From Enterococcus mediterraneensis (GTDB taxonomy: Bacteria > Bacillota > Bacilli > Lactobacillales > Enterococcaceae): a stretch of DNA of 64,000 nt. Positions 1-8,879 of this stretch are shown here, piece after piece (the first letter of the stretch is position 1; every line of letters begins with the position of its first letter). A model generated the notes under the pieces. It did not search any database. It saw only the letters and a program-made list of their open reading frames with translations, and had not been told where the DNA came from. The stretch is taken from positions 667,501 to 731,500 of the forward strand of contig NZ_UWOP01000001.1 in the NCBI RefSeq assembly GCF_900604485.1. Reading direction: 5' to 3'. The position numbers and the translations under genes were made by a program.

Positions 1-858
<858 letters not shown>

Positions 859-1017
859 TTTGGAAACGATCAATTGATCGTTAAGCTCATTGAATTGATT
901 TGCTAGCTATTGCTTGCATGTATTTTGCTTCTTGAAAGAAGCGCCCTACACATTTGGTTCGTTTGCTTGCTTTGTTCAGTTTTCAAAGGTCTACCGTGCT
1001 GTTTCAGCAACTTTTTA
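859..1017 (-). promoter_or_regulatory. rRNA operon leader with boxA-like element
   Basis: This is the transcribed leader between the promoter-proximal -10 box (1,018) and the 16S 5' end. On the minus strand it contains CTTTGAAAACTGAAC near 973-987, a boxA-like antitermination sequence usual ahead of Firmicutes 16S genes. Short inverted stretches (for example TCAATTGATC near 870-880) may serve RNase III processing. No coding potential is evident. Confidence 0.6.
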
Positions 1018-1046
1018 ATCATATCAGAGTGACAAGTGTTTGTCAA
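1018..1046 (-). promoter_or_regulatory. rRNA promoter, proximal (perfect -35)
   Basis: On the minus strand TTGACA (1,041-1,046) and TATGAT (1,018-1,023) are separated by 17 bases, a near-consensus sigma-A promoter. It is about 160 bases upstream of the 16S 5' end. Confidence 0.85.
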
Positions 1047-1124
1047 CTCTTTTTTGATTTTTTTCGCAAGAGTTAGAAACTCGAGAAGCGAAATGTTTGA
1101 AAGTTGTTTCTCAGCGACTTGATT

Positions 1125-1153
1125 AGTTTATCAAGTTTTTTGTTATTTGTCAA
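1125..1153 (-). promoter_or_regulatory. rRNA promoter, second
   Basis: On the minus strand TTGACA (1,148-1,153), 17-base spacer, TAAACT (1,125-1,130). It is a tandem copy about 107 bases upstream of the proximal promoter. Confidence 0.7.
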
Positions 1154-1221
1154 CTACTTTTTAAAAGAAACTTTCTTTCTGTATCAGCATTTTGTTTCTC
1201 TCGTAATTTGACGACTTCGTT

Positions 1222-1250
1222 ATAGTAACATCTGTTTCGCGATTCGTCAA
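1222..1250 (-). promoter_or_regulatory. rRNA promoter, third
   Basis: On the minus strand TTGACG (1,245-1,250), 17-base spacer, TACTAT (1,222-1,227). The roughly 97-base offset to the second promoter suggests a duplicated promoter array. Confidence 0.6.
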
Positions 1251-1312
1251 CTGCTTTTTTCAACTTTTTTCTGAAAAGTTTTTGAGGAGTTGTTTCATCA
1301 CCAACGTTGAAT

Positions 1313-1341
1313 AATTTACCATTTCTTAAACCTGTGGTCAA
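1313..1341 (-). promoter_or_regulatory. possible fourth rRNA promoter
   Basis: On the minus strand TTGACC (1,336-1,341), 17-base spacer, TAAATT (1,313-1,318). It is weaker than the other three but keeps the spacing and the roughly 91-base offset. Confidence 0.4.
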
Positions 1342-1511
1342 TAAGAAATTTCACTTTTTTTAGCCAATATTCTGGCGCTCATTTCTTGTTTTTTCCTTGT
1401 TCATTCGTTTTTTAGCAAGAATCCATCATGTTTAGCGTCTTTTTATTTGAAGATAGCCTGAAAAAGCAGACAAAATAACGAATCAGGACATTGTTACAGG
1501 CAAAAAAAGAA
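1342..1511. other. intergenic, nothing recognised
   Basis: AT-rich stretch between the rRNA promoter array and the terminator at 1,512. I see no credible reading frame, repeat or RNA structure here. Upstream activating A/T tracts for the rRNA promoters could lie in it. Confidence 0.5.
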
Positions 1512-1545
1512 ATAAAAAAAAGCCGAAAAAATCGGCTTTTTTTCT
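1512..1545. terminator. intrinsic terminator (bidirectional)
   Basis: Stem AAGCCGA / TCGGCTT (1,520-1,538) flanked by an A-run on the left and a T-run on the right. It can terminate the leftward gene ending at 1,548. Confidence 0.85.
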
Positions 1546-1547
1546 TT

Positions 1548-1910
1548 TTAGAAGAAGGGAACTCCTTCAATCGCGTATTTTTTTATGATTTCAAGAAATC
1601 GATCGGCTTCTTCCCAATGATAATCATCGGGTAATTGTTCAGTCAATTTCGCTTCTTCGGTTTCAAAAACAAATAGCGGAATGTTTTCTTCATCGATATG
1701 TCCATTTGTCAGTTCAACAAGATTCATGTTGTTTACGTCAAGATGCGCAGTTTCTTTCAATAATTGTAAAATATTAGCCAAACCTGTGTGTTCATTAGAA
1801 AATTCTGTATACGCCAACTCGATCGTATCTCCAACTGAGTGCATCAAAAATTTTTTTGAGCCATTTTGCAAGTGCAACATCACAGTACCAGCGACTTTTT
1901 TGTCTGTCAA
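1548..1910 (-). CDS. hypothetical protein
   Basis: I do not recognise this protein. It is about 120 residues long, acidic towards its C-terminus, with no membrane segment or signal peptide. It looks like a small soluble alpha/beta protein ending in a short aromatic tail. The start is uncertain. A TTG at 1,910 is preferred because GAGGTGG lies just upstream; the frame also opens at a TTG at 1,943 that has no ribosome binding site. It is 68 bases downstream of the S1-domain gene on the same strand and probably cotranscribed with it. A CodY-like sequence (12 of 15 consensus bases) lies at 1,957-1,971. Confidence 0.7.
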   Translation of the reverse strand: MTDKKVAGTVMLHLQNGSKKFLMHSVGDTIELAYTEFSNEHTGLANILQLLKETAHLDVNNMNLVELTNGHIDEENIPLFVFETEEAKLTEQLPDDYHWEEADRFLEIIKKYAIEGVPFF

Positions 1911-1978
1911 AACATCCACCTCAATTGTTTTATCTGTTAACAAAGTGATTTTAGCATATTTTCAGAAAACATACAAAA

Positions 1979-2359
1979 TCATTTTCTCGCGTTTGCATGA
2001 TGCAACCGTGTTAGAGCTTCGTCGATCCATTTTGGCAACTCTTTTTCGATACTGTCAAAACCGATTTTTTTATTTTTGTTAGTAAAATATCTTTTGCGGC
2101 GAATCCGGTTAGGCGTATAGTTTTTCTCTAATGTCCGTCGGGATAAGCTGATCTTTTGCGAGTACTCATCGATATCGATGACCTGAACTTTGACGTCTTC
2201 CCCGATTTTTATCACATCATTTATATTTTTGGTATAACCGGATTGGATCTCAGAAACATGGATCAGGCCTTGTGTCTGTTCGTCTAATGAAATAAATGCA
2301 CCATAGGGTTGAATGCCGGTGACTTTTCCTTCTATAATTTGTCCAATTTTATATGTCAT
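1979..2359 (-). CDS. S1 domain RNA-binding protein (general stress protein 13 / CvfD family)
   Basis: A 126-residue cytosolic protein with one S1 RNA-binding domain at about residues 1-75. The diagnostic run GQIIEGKVTGIQPYGAFI is followed by a GLIHVSEI block and a VQVIDID block. A basic tail (RIRRKRYF and following) completes the protein. Size and layout match GSP13/YugI and CvfD, ribosome-associated regulators in Firmicutes. The ATG at 2,359 was chosen because AGAGGAAAC precedes it; an upstream in-frame extension has no such site. It is divergent from the aminotransferase gene with 84 bases between starts. Confidence 0.9.
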   Translation of the reverse strand: MTYKIGQIIEGKVTGIQPYGAFISLDEQTQGLIHVSEIQSGYTKNINDVIKIGEDVKVQVIDIDEYSQKISLSRRTLEKNYTPNRIRRKRYFTNKNKKIGFDSIEKELPKWIDEALTRLHHANARK

Positions 2360-2443
2360 ATAGTTTCCTCTCTTTGCAATATTCATTATACTGTAAGTAA
2401 AAGAAAAATTGAAGTTCATTCAGCTTCAATCGGAGGCGATAAA

Positions 2444-3613
2444 ATGGTTGATTTTGATACGGTCATTGATCGTAGTAATACAAACAGCGTGAAATGGGAC
2501 AGCATCAGCGAGACATACGGCAAAGAAAATCTGTTGCCGCTATGGGTCGCAGATATGGATTTTATGTCCCCTGGTCCGGTCGTTCAGGCTTTAACGGATT
2601 TTGCCAAAAACGGCATCTACGGCTATACTGTCACACCGGATAGTCTTTTTCAAGCGGTTATTAACTGGCAGAAAAAACATTTCGGTTATGAATTGAACAA
2701 AGAAGAGATCATTTTCTCTCCTGGGGTTGTTTCCAGCATCGGGATCGCGATCCAAGCATTTACCGAACCCGGTGATGCTGTCTTGATCCACGATCCGGTC
2801 TATCCGCCTTTTGCTGAAATGATCACTGCAAACCATCGACAACTGATACGCAGCAAATTAATTGAAGAAGACGGATACTTCGCGCTGGATTTTGCAGATA
2901 TGGAAGCTCAAATCATGGAACACGATGTGAAACTGATGATTTTATGCAATCCTCATAATCCCGGCGGTCGTGTCTGGCACCAAGACGAGCTGCAAACTCT
3001 GGGAGAACTCTGCCAAAAGCATCAAGTAAAAGTCGTCAGTGATGAGATCCACGAAGACATTGTATTCCGGCCTCATCACCATGTTTCTTTTCAAACAGTT
3101 CATCCGGATTTTGCTGACTTTTCTATCGTGTTGGCGGCCCCAACTAAAACATTCAATTTGGCTGGGCTCAAAAATTCGATGGTCTTCATCAAAAATCCCC
3201 AGTTGCGGAAACGGTATATTGATATACAACACCTGACTAGTCATAATCCGATCAATACATTTGGCATGATCGGAACTGAAGCCGCCTATCAAAACGGCGA
3301 GAGTTGGCTAGAGGAACTGCTGACGTATCTGGAAGAAAATCTTTCTTTCGCCTGCGATTTTTTTGCTGAAAAAATGCCGCAGCTGCGGGTAATGAAACCG
3401 CAAGGAACCTATCTGTTATGGTTGGATTTCTCCAATTATAGCTTGACGGATCGTCAGCTTCGAAACAAACTGATCAATGAAGCTCAGGTAGTTTTGAATC
3501 CCGGGATCACGTTTGGACCGGAAGGAAGTTCCCATATGCGGTTGAATTTTGCTTGTGCCAGAACCATCCTGGCTCAGGGGCTGGAACAGATCGCCGCCGC
3601 TTTTACAGATTAA
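2444..3613 (+). CDS. patB: PLP-dependent C-S lyase, MalY/PatB family aminotransferase
   Basis: A 389-residue fold-type I PLP enzyme of the MalY/PatB branch, which cleaves C-S bonds such as cystathionine (beta-lyase) and thereby feeds homocysteine/methionine metabolism. Visible family blocks: N-terminal LWVADMDF, CNPHNPGGRVW (PLP phosphate and cofactor contacts), SDEIHEDI with the cofactor Asp, and APTKTFNLAGL with the Schiff-base Lys. The start at 2,444 is preceded by CGGAGGCGAT. The gene stands alone between a divergent S1 gene and a bidirectional terminator. An aminotransferase role in lysine synthesis cannot be excluded, but the motifs fit a C-S lyase better. Confidence 0.9.
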   Translation: MVDFDTVIDRSNTNSVKWDSISETYGKENLLPLWVADMDFMSPGPVVQALTDFAKNGIYGYTVTPDSLFQAVINWQKKHFGYELNKEEIIFSPGVVSSIGIAIQAFTEPGDAVLIHDPVYPPFAEMITANHRQLIRSKLIEEDGYFALDFADMEAQIMEHDVKLMILCNPHNPGGRVWHQDELQTLGELCQKHQVKVVSDEIHEDIVFRPHHHVSFQTVHPDFADFSIVLAAPTKTFNLAGLKNSMVFIKNPQLRKRYIDIQHLTSHNPINTFGMIGTEAAYQNGESWLEELLTYLEENLSFACDFFAEKMPQLRVMKPQGTYLLWLDFSNYSLTDRQLRNKLINEAQVVLNPGITFGPEGSSHMRLNFACARTILAQGLEQIAAAFTD

Positions 3614-3619
3614 AAAAAG

Positions 3620-3661
3620 ACCGTGAAGGAAGTCAAACGTTTTGCTGACTTCCTTCACGGT
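3620..3661. terminator. bidirectional terminator
   Basis: Arms ACCGTGAAGGAAGTCA (3,620-3,635) and TGACTTCCTTCACGGT (3,646-3,661) form a perfect 16-bp stem, with A-run and T-run flanks. It serves both convergent genes. Confidence 0.95.
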
Positions 3662-3672
3662 TTTATTTGTTA

Positions 3673-4260
3673 TTAGCCGTTGATTTCGATAGTTTCTATG
3701 ACTACATCGTGCACAGGACGGTCTTGAGGTCCTCTTTGTACATTGGCGATCTCATCTACCACGCCCATTCCGGAAATCACGTGTCCGAAAACAGTGTGAC
3801 GGAAGTCAAGCCATGGTGTGCCGCCTTCTTTATAGGCTTCGATGATCTCAGAAGGATAGCCGGCGCCTTCCATTTGTCCTAGCATATTGCCGGGAACATT
3901 TTGGTTGTTGACGATGAAGAATTGGCTGCCGTTGGTATTAGGACCGGAGTTTGCCATTGACAACGCGCCGCGGATATTGAAAAGTTCTTTTGAAAATTCG
4001 TCTTCAAAATCACCGCCGAAAATACTTTCTCCTCCCATACCAGTACCGGTAGGATCGCCCCCTTGGATCATGAAATCAGGGATCACACGGTGAAAAATGA
4101 CGCCATCATAGTAGCCTTTTTTCGCTAAACCGACAAAGTTTTCAACTGTTTTTGGCGCTAATTCTGGGAATAATTGAACAGTGATATCGCCGCGATTTGT
4201 TTTGATAACGGCCTGATGATCAGCATTTTTTTCTAATGATAGTTGTGGAAATTGAGACAA
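3673..4260 (-). CDS. ppiB: cyclophilin-type peptidyl-prolyl cis-trans isomerase
   Basis: A 195-residue cytosolic cyclophilin that catalyses proline cis-trans isomerisation during folding. The catalytic core is intact: [19 protein letters not shown] with the key Arg, the GALSMAN block, NGSQFFIV, and the [10 protein letters not shown] segment near the C-terminus. The length fits the Gram-positive type with an insertion after the active site. Translation very probably starts at TTG 4,260, which sits six bases after GGAGGAG; there is no competing ATG. It is monocistronic and convergent with patB across a shared terminator. Confidence 0.95.
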   Translation of the reverse strand: MSQFPQLSLEKNADHQAVIKTNRGDITVQLFPELAPKTVENFVGLAKKGYYDGVIFHRVIPDFMIQGGDPTGTGMGGESIFGGDFEDEFSKELFNIRGALSMANSGPNTNGSQFFIVNNQNVPGNMLGQMEGAGYPSEIIEAYKEGGTPWLDFRHTVFGHVISGMGVVDEIANVQRGPQDRPVHDVVIETIEING

Positions 4261-4393
4261 TGAAATCTCCTCCTCGTAGTTAGTGTAGTTTCATGATAGC
4301 AGAAAAACATTTTTTTGCCACGTTTCTTTGCTATAATGCTTGTAGAATTATTTATTCTTACAATTCAAACGTTTAATATAAAGGAGAATTTTG

Positions 4394-5365
4394 ATGGAAT
4401 TATATGATGTAACAATTGTCGGAGCTGGACCAAGCGGGATGTTTGCCGCATTTTACGCGGGGATGCGGAATGCAAAAACAAAACTGATCGACAGTCTGCC
4501 TCAGTTAGGGGGACAGTTGGCGACTTTATATCCAGAAAAATATATTTACGACATCCCGGGTTTCACGAAGATCAAAGCCGGCGAACTGATCAAAAACCTT
4601 GAAAAACAGCTTACTACCTTTAACCATACATATTACTTGGAAGAGGAAGTTTTGGAAATCAAAAAAGTAGAAGACTTTATTGAAGTGACTACTAATAAAG
4701 ACATCCACTACTCCAAGTCAGTCATTTTGGCATTAGGTAACGGCTCTTTCCAACCCCGCAAATTAGCATTGGACGGCATCGAAGCCTTTGAAAATGCGGG
4801 ACTTGATTATTATGTGACGGATTTGATGAAATACGCCGGCAAAAAAGTCGCCATCGCAGGCGGCGGTGATTCCGCTGTTGACTGGGCATTGATGTTAGAA
4901 CCGATCGCCGCAGAAGTTTCCATTATTCACCGTCGCCCAGAATTTCGCGGTCATGAACACAGCGTCAACAAGCTGAAAACATCTTCTGTCAATATTTTGA
5001 CGCCTTATGTGATCAATGAAGTTCTCGGAGATGACCGGATCTCTGAAATCGTCTTGCAACAGGTCAAAGGAGAAGAAAGTGTCCGGATGACCATTGACAA
5101 TCTGATCGTCAATTACGGATTTACTTCTTCATTGAACTTGAAGAATTGGGGTCTGGAAAGTACTCGCCAAGGCATTATCGTGGATACGGATATGAGTACC
5201 TCGATCCCCGGTGTTTATGCTTGCGGCGATGTCGTTCAATACGATGGCAAAGTGAAATTGATCGCCACAGGATTCGGCGAAGCACCAACAGCAGTCAATA
5301 ACGCATTGCACTTTATCGACCCGAAAAACCGGACCCAACCAGGACACAGCAGCAGCTTGTTCTAA
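4394..5365 (+). CDS. ferredoxin--NADP(+) reductase, thioredoxin-reductase-like (YumC type)
   Basis: A 323-residue flavoprotein with an N-terminal FAD Rossmann motif (VTIVGAGPSGMFAAF), a central NADPH Rossmann motif (VAIAGGGDSAVDWA) and a C-terminal FAD block (GVYACGDVVQYDGKVKLIATGFGEA). It lacks the CxxC redox pair of true thioredoxin reductases. That places it with type 2 ferredoxin/flavodoxin-NADP reductases, which pass electrons between NADPH and ferredoxin or flavodoxin. The ATG at 4,394 follows AAAGGAGAA. It has its own upstream region; the next gene starts 56 bases later on the same strand. Confidence 0.93.
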   Translation: MELYDVTIVGAGPSGMFAAFYAGMRNAKTKLIDSLPQLGGQLATLYPEKYIYDIPGFTKIKAGELIKNLEKQLTTFNHTYYLEEEVLEIKKVEDFIEVTTNKDIHYSKSVILALGNGSFQPRKLALDGIEAFENAGLDYYVTDLMKYAGKKVAIAGGGDSAVDWALMLEPIAAEVSIIHRRPEFRGHEHSVNKLKTSSVNILTPYVINEVLGDDRISEIVLQQVKGEESVRMTIDNLIVNYGFTSSLNLKNWGLESTRQGIIVDTDMSTSIPGVYACGDVVQYDGKVKLIATGFGEAPTAVNNALHFIDPKNRTQPGHSSSLF

Positions 5366-5420
5366 CAATATCTTGCTTTGCGACAAACGCTAAAAACCAA
5401 TGAAGAAATGAGGCGATCTA

Positions 5421-6029
5421 TTGAAACTGTCTGCTTATTCGATTCTGTTTGAAACTCAAAGACTTGACCAGCAAGTCGAAGAATTTTTGCAAGCTTATCA
5501 TTGTGAATATCTGATGCCTCATCTTCTTGCTGTCGCAAAGGAGTCTGAAGTGTTAGCTCAACGTTTTGATGAAGATCCCCAAGCCGCTTATCAAGCAGGT
5601 ATTCTCCATGATATCAGTGTCGTGATCCCTGATCAGGAGCGGATTGCTTTTCATGAAGATCTGGGATTGTCAATCTTGCCTGAAGAACGCGTGCTGCCCA
5701 TGATCTTGCATCAACAGCAGTCAGCACTTTTAGCCGAAGAATGTTTCCATATAACAGACCAAAAGATCCTGTCAGCGATCTCCTGTCACACTACATTGAA
5801 AGCTGCACCAACAAAACTAGAGATGATCGTTTTTTTAGCCGATAAGATTCGCTGGGATCGTTCAGGGACGCCCCCATTCTTAGCCGGTCTGCAAAATGCG
5901 TTGACCGTTTCGCTTTCCGATGCCTGCTTGTATTACTTAGATTGGCTGTTTTCAGAAGACTTATTGGTTCCCCATCCTTGGGCTGTCTCGGCTAGAGAAG
6001 AACTGCGTTTTCGCGTGAGGAACGACTAA
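5421..6029 (+). CDS. HD-domain phosphohydrolase, YqeK-like
   Basis: A 202-residue HD-superfamily protein. The metal-binding pattern is visible: a His in MPHLLAVAK (about residue 33), the HD pair in AGILHDIS (about residues 58-59), later His residues in the ILHQQQSA and SCHTTL segments, and a terminal Asp in FLADKI. This layout matches YqeK-type enzymes, which in Firmicutes symmetrically hydrolyse diadenosine tetraphosphate to ADP. The exact substrate is inferred. Unlike the usual yqeK it is not next to nadD. The start is TTG at 5,421 after GAGGCGATC. Confidence 0.75.
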   Translation: MKLSAYSILFETQRLDQQVEEFLQAYHCEYLMPHLLAVAKESEVLAQRFDEDPQAAYQAGILHDISVVIPDQERIAFHEDLGLSILPEERVLPMILHQQQSALLAEECFHITDQKILSAISCHTTLKAAPTKLEMIVFLADKIRWDRSGTPPFLAGLQNALTVSLSDACLYYLDWLFSEDLLVPHPWAVSAREELRFRVRND

Positions 6030-6049
6030 AAACATACATTACTACCTGC

Positions 6050-6131
6050 AAAATACCCGACGTCAGCGTCTCATTTGATAACAGCTCACTGTCAGCCGTT
6101 ACATTCGATTCTCCAGCACAGGGTATTTTTT
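6050..6131. terminator. long-loop inverted repeat, probable terminator
   Basis: AAAATACCC (6,050-6,058) pairs with GGGTATTTT (6,121-6,129), which is followed by further Ts. The 62-base interior can fold into smaller hairpins. It lies just after the HD-domain gene, so a terminator is the simplest reading; a small structured RNA is possible. Confidence 0.5.
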
Positions 6132-6258
6132 GTAAAACTTATTTGTTTTTAAAGGGTGTTTCGTCTTCGTTCTGCCTGAGGTCCATCGCTTTCATTTGAT
6201 TGAATGACCGCAATGAGATACCATAAAAGTGTAGCAAAAATGACAAGGAGGACAGCAG

Positions 6259-6768
6259 ATGGTTATCAAAACGAAAACATTAGAAGAAAAAGCGCGGGAT
6301 CTTTTGACTTCACGCGGCGTATCGATAGAAGCGATCGGTGAATTGGTGCTCTTTTTGCAAAAAGAGTATATTGAAGGCATCACGTTAGAACAATGTATCG
6401 AAAGTGTGAACAGTGTGTTAACAAAGCGGGAGGTCCACAACACGATCATTACGGGCGTCCAGTTGGATCTGTTAGCTGAAGCTGGCCAATTAGGTGATCC
6501 ATTGCAAGAAATCGTTTCAGAAGATGAAGGTCTTTACGGCATCGATGAAATTTTGGCCCTTTCTATCGTAAATGTCTATGGCTCGATTGGCTTTACTAAC
6601 TATGGCTATATCGATAAGGTCAAACCGGGGATCTTAGAAAAACTGAATGCCCACAACGGCAAAGATGTCCATACGTTCTTGGATGATATCGTAGGCGCCA
6701 TCGCTGCGGCGGCAGCCAGTCGTTTGGCTCATCAACATCCTCATAAATCCAAAGATATCACGCAATAA
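6259..6768 (+). CDS. pgpA: phosphatidylglycerophosphatase A-like protein (YutG type)
   Basis: A 169-residue member of the PgpA family, which removes phosphate from phosphatidylglycerophosphate in phospholipid synthesis. The family's long helical domain is recognisable: ARDLLTSRGVSIEAIGELV, the REVHNTIITGVQLDLLAE segment, YGIDEILALSIVNVYGSIGFTNYGY and the Asp-containing FLDDIVGAIAAAAASR near the end. Gram-positive members lack the membrane helices of E. coli PgpA, as here. The ATG at 6,259 follows AAGGAGGAC. It stands alone between two terminators. Confidence 0.85.
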   Translation: MVIKTKTLEEKARDLLTSRGVSIEAIGELVLFLQKEYIEGITLEQCIESVNSVLTKREVHNTIITGVQLDLLAEAGQLGDPLQEIVSEDEGLYGIDEILALSIVNVYGSIGFTNYGYIDKVKPGILEKLNAHNGKDVHTFLDDIVGAIAAAAASRLAHQHPHKSKDITQ

Positions 6769-6771
6769 AAA

Positions 6772-6817
6772 AACGCGACAAAAGAATCAGTTTTTCTGAC
6801 TTTTGTCGCGTTTTTTT
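6772..6817. terminator. bidirectional terminator
   Basis: Arms at about 6,772-6,790 and 6,796-6,812 (core ACGCGACAAAAG / CTTTTGTCGCGT) with A-run and T-run flanks, shared by convergent pgpA and the DUF1461 gene. Confidence 0.95.
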
Positions 6818-7454
6818 AATTTTTGTTTTTCAGTGATCGCTTGCCGATAAGGATCATAATGAAAAAGAACACTTCGATCAAAACGAATGCCAAAATAAAG
6901 CAGTGCATAAAATAAGCTTCCGGCAATACATTAATGATCGGGTCTGTCGCCGGATCAAACAGCCAGTCATCATTTGAGAAAAACATCTGATGGAATTTCA
7001 CAAAAAATGTGTCAAAACCGACTGCCATCAAGCTGCCTAAAACTACTGGCACTGCCATCCCCCATTTAAATGGAAGGATCAGCTTCCATAAACGCTTTTC
7101 TTTTGCCAAACGGCGCAAAAAAAGCAGACTGGGGATCAAGGTTACCAAGAAGATGCCATAATCCAATAAAAACAATTTCTTCACATCATAAAAATGCCCG
7201 CGGCCGCTTTCCGACATGGGAAAATCAGGCAGTGACAACTGATGATTGAAAGGATTGTTCAAAAATTTCATCAGCAAATCGAAATTCTTCAATAATTCTT
7301 CCTTGGTAAGATCCGTCGCCTCCAAAATATTCAGATGGTGGATATCCCACACATAAAGAGGACGAAAATTGATCGTCAGCAGGACCGCGAAACTGATCAG
7401 CGTCAAAAATACCAAGATGATCCCGAAAACATCCCGCCAATTATTTTTCATCAT
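6816..7454 (-). CDS. lit: Lit-like lipoprotein intramolecular transacylase (TIGR01906/DUF1461 family)
   Basis: An integral membrane protein of about 212 residues with four predicted helices (about 10-30, 97-115, 128-147, 180-205). The loop between helices 1 and 2 carries ESGRGHFYDVKKLF and the next loop carries FHQMFFSNDDWLFDP. With the start at 7,454 the two histidines are H87 and H155. This closely matches the two histidines reported as essential in Lit, which moves an acyl chain on the lipoprotein N-terminal cysteine to give lyso-form lipoproteins. Assignment to Lit is from family knowledge plus these histidines. It overlaps the HAD gene by 14 bases and is last in the yunD-yutD-nagD cluster. 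Confidence 0.75.
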   Translation of the reverse strand: MMKNNWRDVFGIILVFLTLISFAVLLTINFRPLYVWDIHHLNILEATDLTKEELLKNFDLLMKFLNNPFNHQLSLPDFPMSESGRGHFYDVKKLFLLDYGIFLVTLIPSLLFLRRLAKEKRLWKLILPFKWGMAVPVVLGSLMAVGFDTFFVKFHQMFFSNDDWLFDPATDPIINVLPEAYFMHCFILAFVLIEVFFFIMILIGKRSLKNKN

Positions 7455-8217
7455 AAAAGTCCCACTCATCCAAGCTGTCTAAAACATAGGTCGGAGCTTC
7501 CGGTAAATCAGGTACCGCCTCTTTAGGGGTAAATCCAGAAAGGACCAAGAATGTGTCGATACCGTTGTTTAATCCCGAACGGATATCTGTTTCGTAGTTA
7601 TCCCCTACCATGATAACGGAATCTTTGGAAAGACCGATCCGTTCGACTGCTTTTTCCATAATGATTGCTTCAGGTTTGCCGATATAGATGGGTTTCGTTT
7701 GTGTCGAAGTTTCCACAAGACGGATCAGTGAACCGGCTCCTGGTAACAATCCTCGTTCAGTAGGAATGTTTTTGTCGGAGTTCGTTCCGATAAAGGTCGC
7801 GCCTTTTTGGATCGCCAACGTTGCTAGGACAAATTTTTCGTAAGTCACTTGGTTATCCAAGCCGACTACTACATAATCGGGATTTGTTTTATCCCATTGG
7901 AAACCAGCCTCCAAGATCAGATCGATCAAGCCGGATTCACCGATCACAAAGACTTTGTTGCCTTTATTGTCTGCCTTCATGAAATCGATCGTCGCCAAGC
8001 TGGCAGTATAGATCGTGTCCGCATCCACATGGATATCGAATTCATTTTTTAAACGATCCGCTACCGTTTGCGGACTGCGGGTGGTGTTGTTGGTAACGAA
8101 CAGGAACGGGATCTTGTCTGCCTGCAGCTTTTCAACAAAGCGTTTGCCGGCAGGGATCGGTTCAGTTCCTAAGTAGATCGTTCCGTCTAAATCAATTAAA
8201 TAGCCTTTATATTTCAT
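7441..8217 (-). CDS. HAD-superfamily sugar phosphatase, NagD-like (YutF)
   Basis: A 258-residue HAD hydrolase of the NagD/TIGR01457 group. Motif I is DLDGTIYLG near the N-terminus (nucleophile and acid Asp), motif II is FVTNNTTRSP, and motifs III/IV are the Lys in IGKPEAIIM and GDNYETDIRSGL. The C2-type cap lies between them. Members dephosphorylate small sugar phosphates or nucleotides; the substrate is not predictable. The ATG at 8,217 was preferred over the in-frame TTG at 8,220. It starts right after yutD and its end overlaps the Lit-like gene, so the four genes from 10,262 to 6,816 are probably one operon. Confidence 0.9.
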   Translation of the reverse strand: MKYKGYLIDLDGTIYLGTEPIPAGKRFVEKLQADKIPFLFVTNNTTRSPQTVADRLKNEFDIHVDADTIYTASLATIDFMKADNKGNKVFVIGESGLIDLILEAGFQWDKTNPDYVVVGLDNQVTYEKFVLATLAIQKGATFIGTNSDKNIPTERGLLPGAGSLIRLVETSTQTKPIYIGKPEAIIMEKAVERIGLSKDSVIMVGDNYETDIRSGLNNGIDTFLVLSGFTPKEAVPDLPEAPTYVLDSLDEWDFYDEK

Positions 8218-8220
8218 CAA

Positions 8221-8844
8221 TCAATCTTCCCGTTTACGAATGACGAAGCCCTCTTTTTTGGTTGTCTTGGAAGGTTGGTCATTCTTTTCATTTTTCGTTT
8301 TTTCATTTCTGCGGTTCTTGATCACAGGTTTGGATTTACGACTTGCGACCACTTCCCGTTTTTCAGCGACATGTGCCTGCTGTTTTTCGGAAGAAGCGGT
8401 ATTCTTCTTGCGGCGCTGACGGCTGTGACCTTTTTCCCGTTTGCCGCCGACACGTTGGATCACAAAATACGCACAGCCAAAATTGCAATACTCATACAAA
8501 TAGTCTTCCAGCATATCGATCCGTTGATCAGGGAACGCTTTGCGATTGTCAGCTTCAAAAAAGCCCTTCAACCGTAATTGTTCATAACCCCAATCTCCTA
8601 CGATATAATCGTAACGTGCTAAAACATCGCTGTACCGTTCGCCCAATTTTTCCAGGTCGAAGCCTTCGCGATGGTTTTTTACTAGTTTATATTGTCGGCT
8701 GCCGATCATAAAATCGGTGTCGCTGATTGCTACAGCAACTTCCTCTTTCTTCGGTTTTGCCGGTTCTTCGATGATTTCCTCAAGAACATTGGTCAATTCA
8801 TCGGTTATATTCTTTGCCTTTTCAGGCTGTTTTTCTTTCGACAT
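8221..8844 (-). CDS. yutD: YutD family protein with basic C-terminal tail
   Basis: A 207-residue cytosolic protein. The YutD domain spans about residues 42-130 and contains the recognisable YKLVKNHREGFDLEKLGERY and ILVRYDYIVGDWG-like and LYEYCNFGCAYFVIQRV segments. The N-terminus is acidic and low-complexity; the last 75 residues are a Lys/Arg-rich tail, longer than in B. subtilis YutD. Function is unknown. It lies between yunD and the HAD phosphatase, the conserved arrangement in Bacilli. The strongly basic tail suggests RNA or membrane-surface contact, which is inference. Confidence 0.88.
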   Translation of the reverse strand: MSKEKQPEKAKNITDELTNVLEEIIEEPAKPKKEEVAVAISDTDFMIGSRQYKLVKNHREGFDLEKLGERYSDVLARYDYIVGDWGYEQLRLKGFFEADNRKAFPDQRIDMLEDYLYEYCNFGCAYFVIQRVGGKREKGHSRQRRKKNTASSEKQQAHVAEKREVVASRKSKPVIKNRRNEKTKNEKNDQPSKTTKKEGFVIRKRED

Positions 8845-8879
8845 TTTTTCACCACCTGTTGGTTTATTATACCTTGTTT

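Noticed and set aside
1150-1341. 63-codon open frame on the minus strand
   Set aside because: It overlaps three tandem rRNA promoters and has no ribosome binding site; composition fits non-coding DNA.
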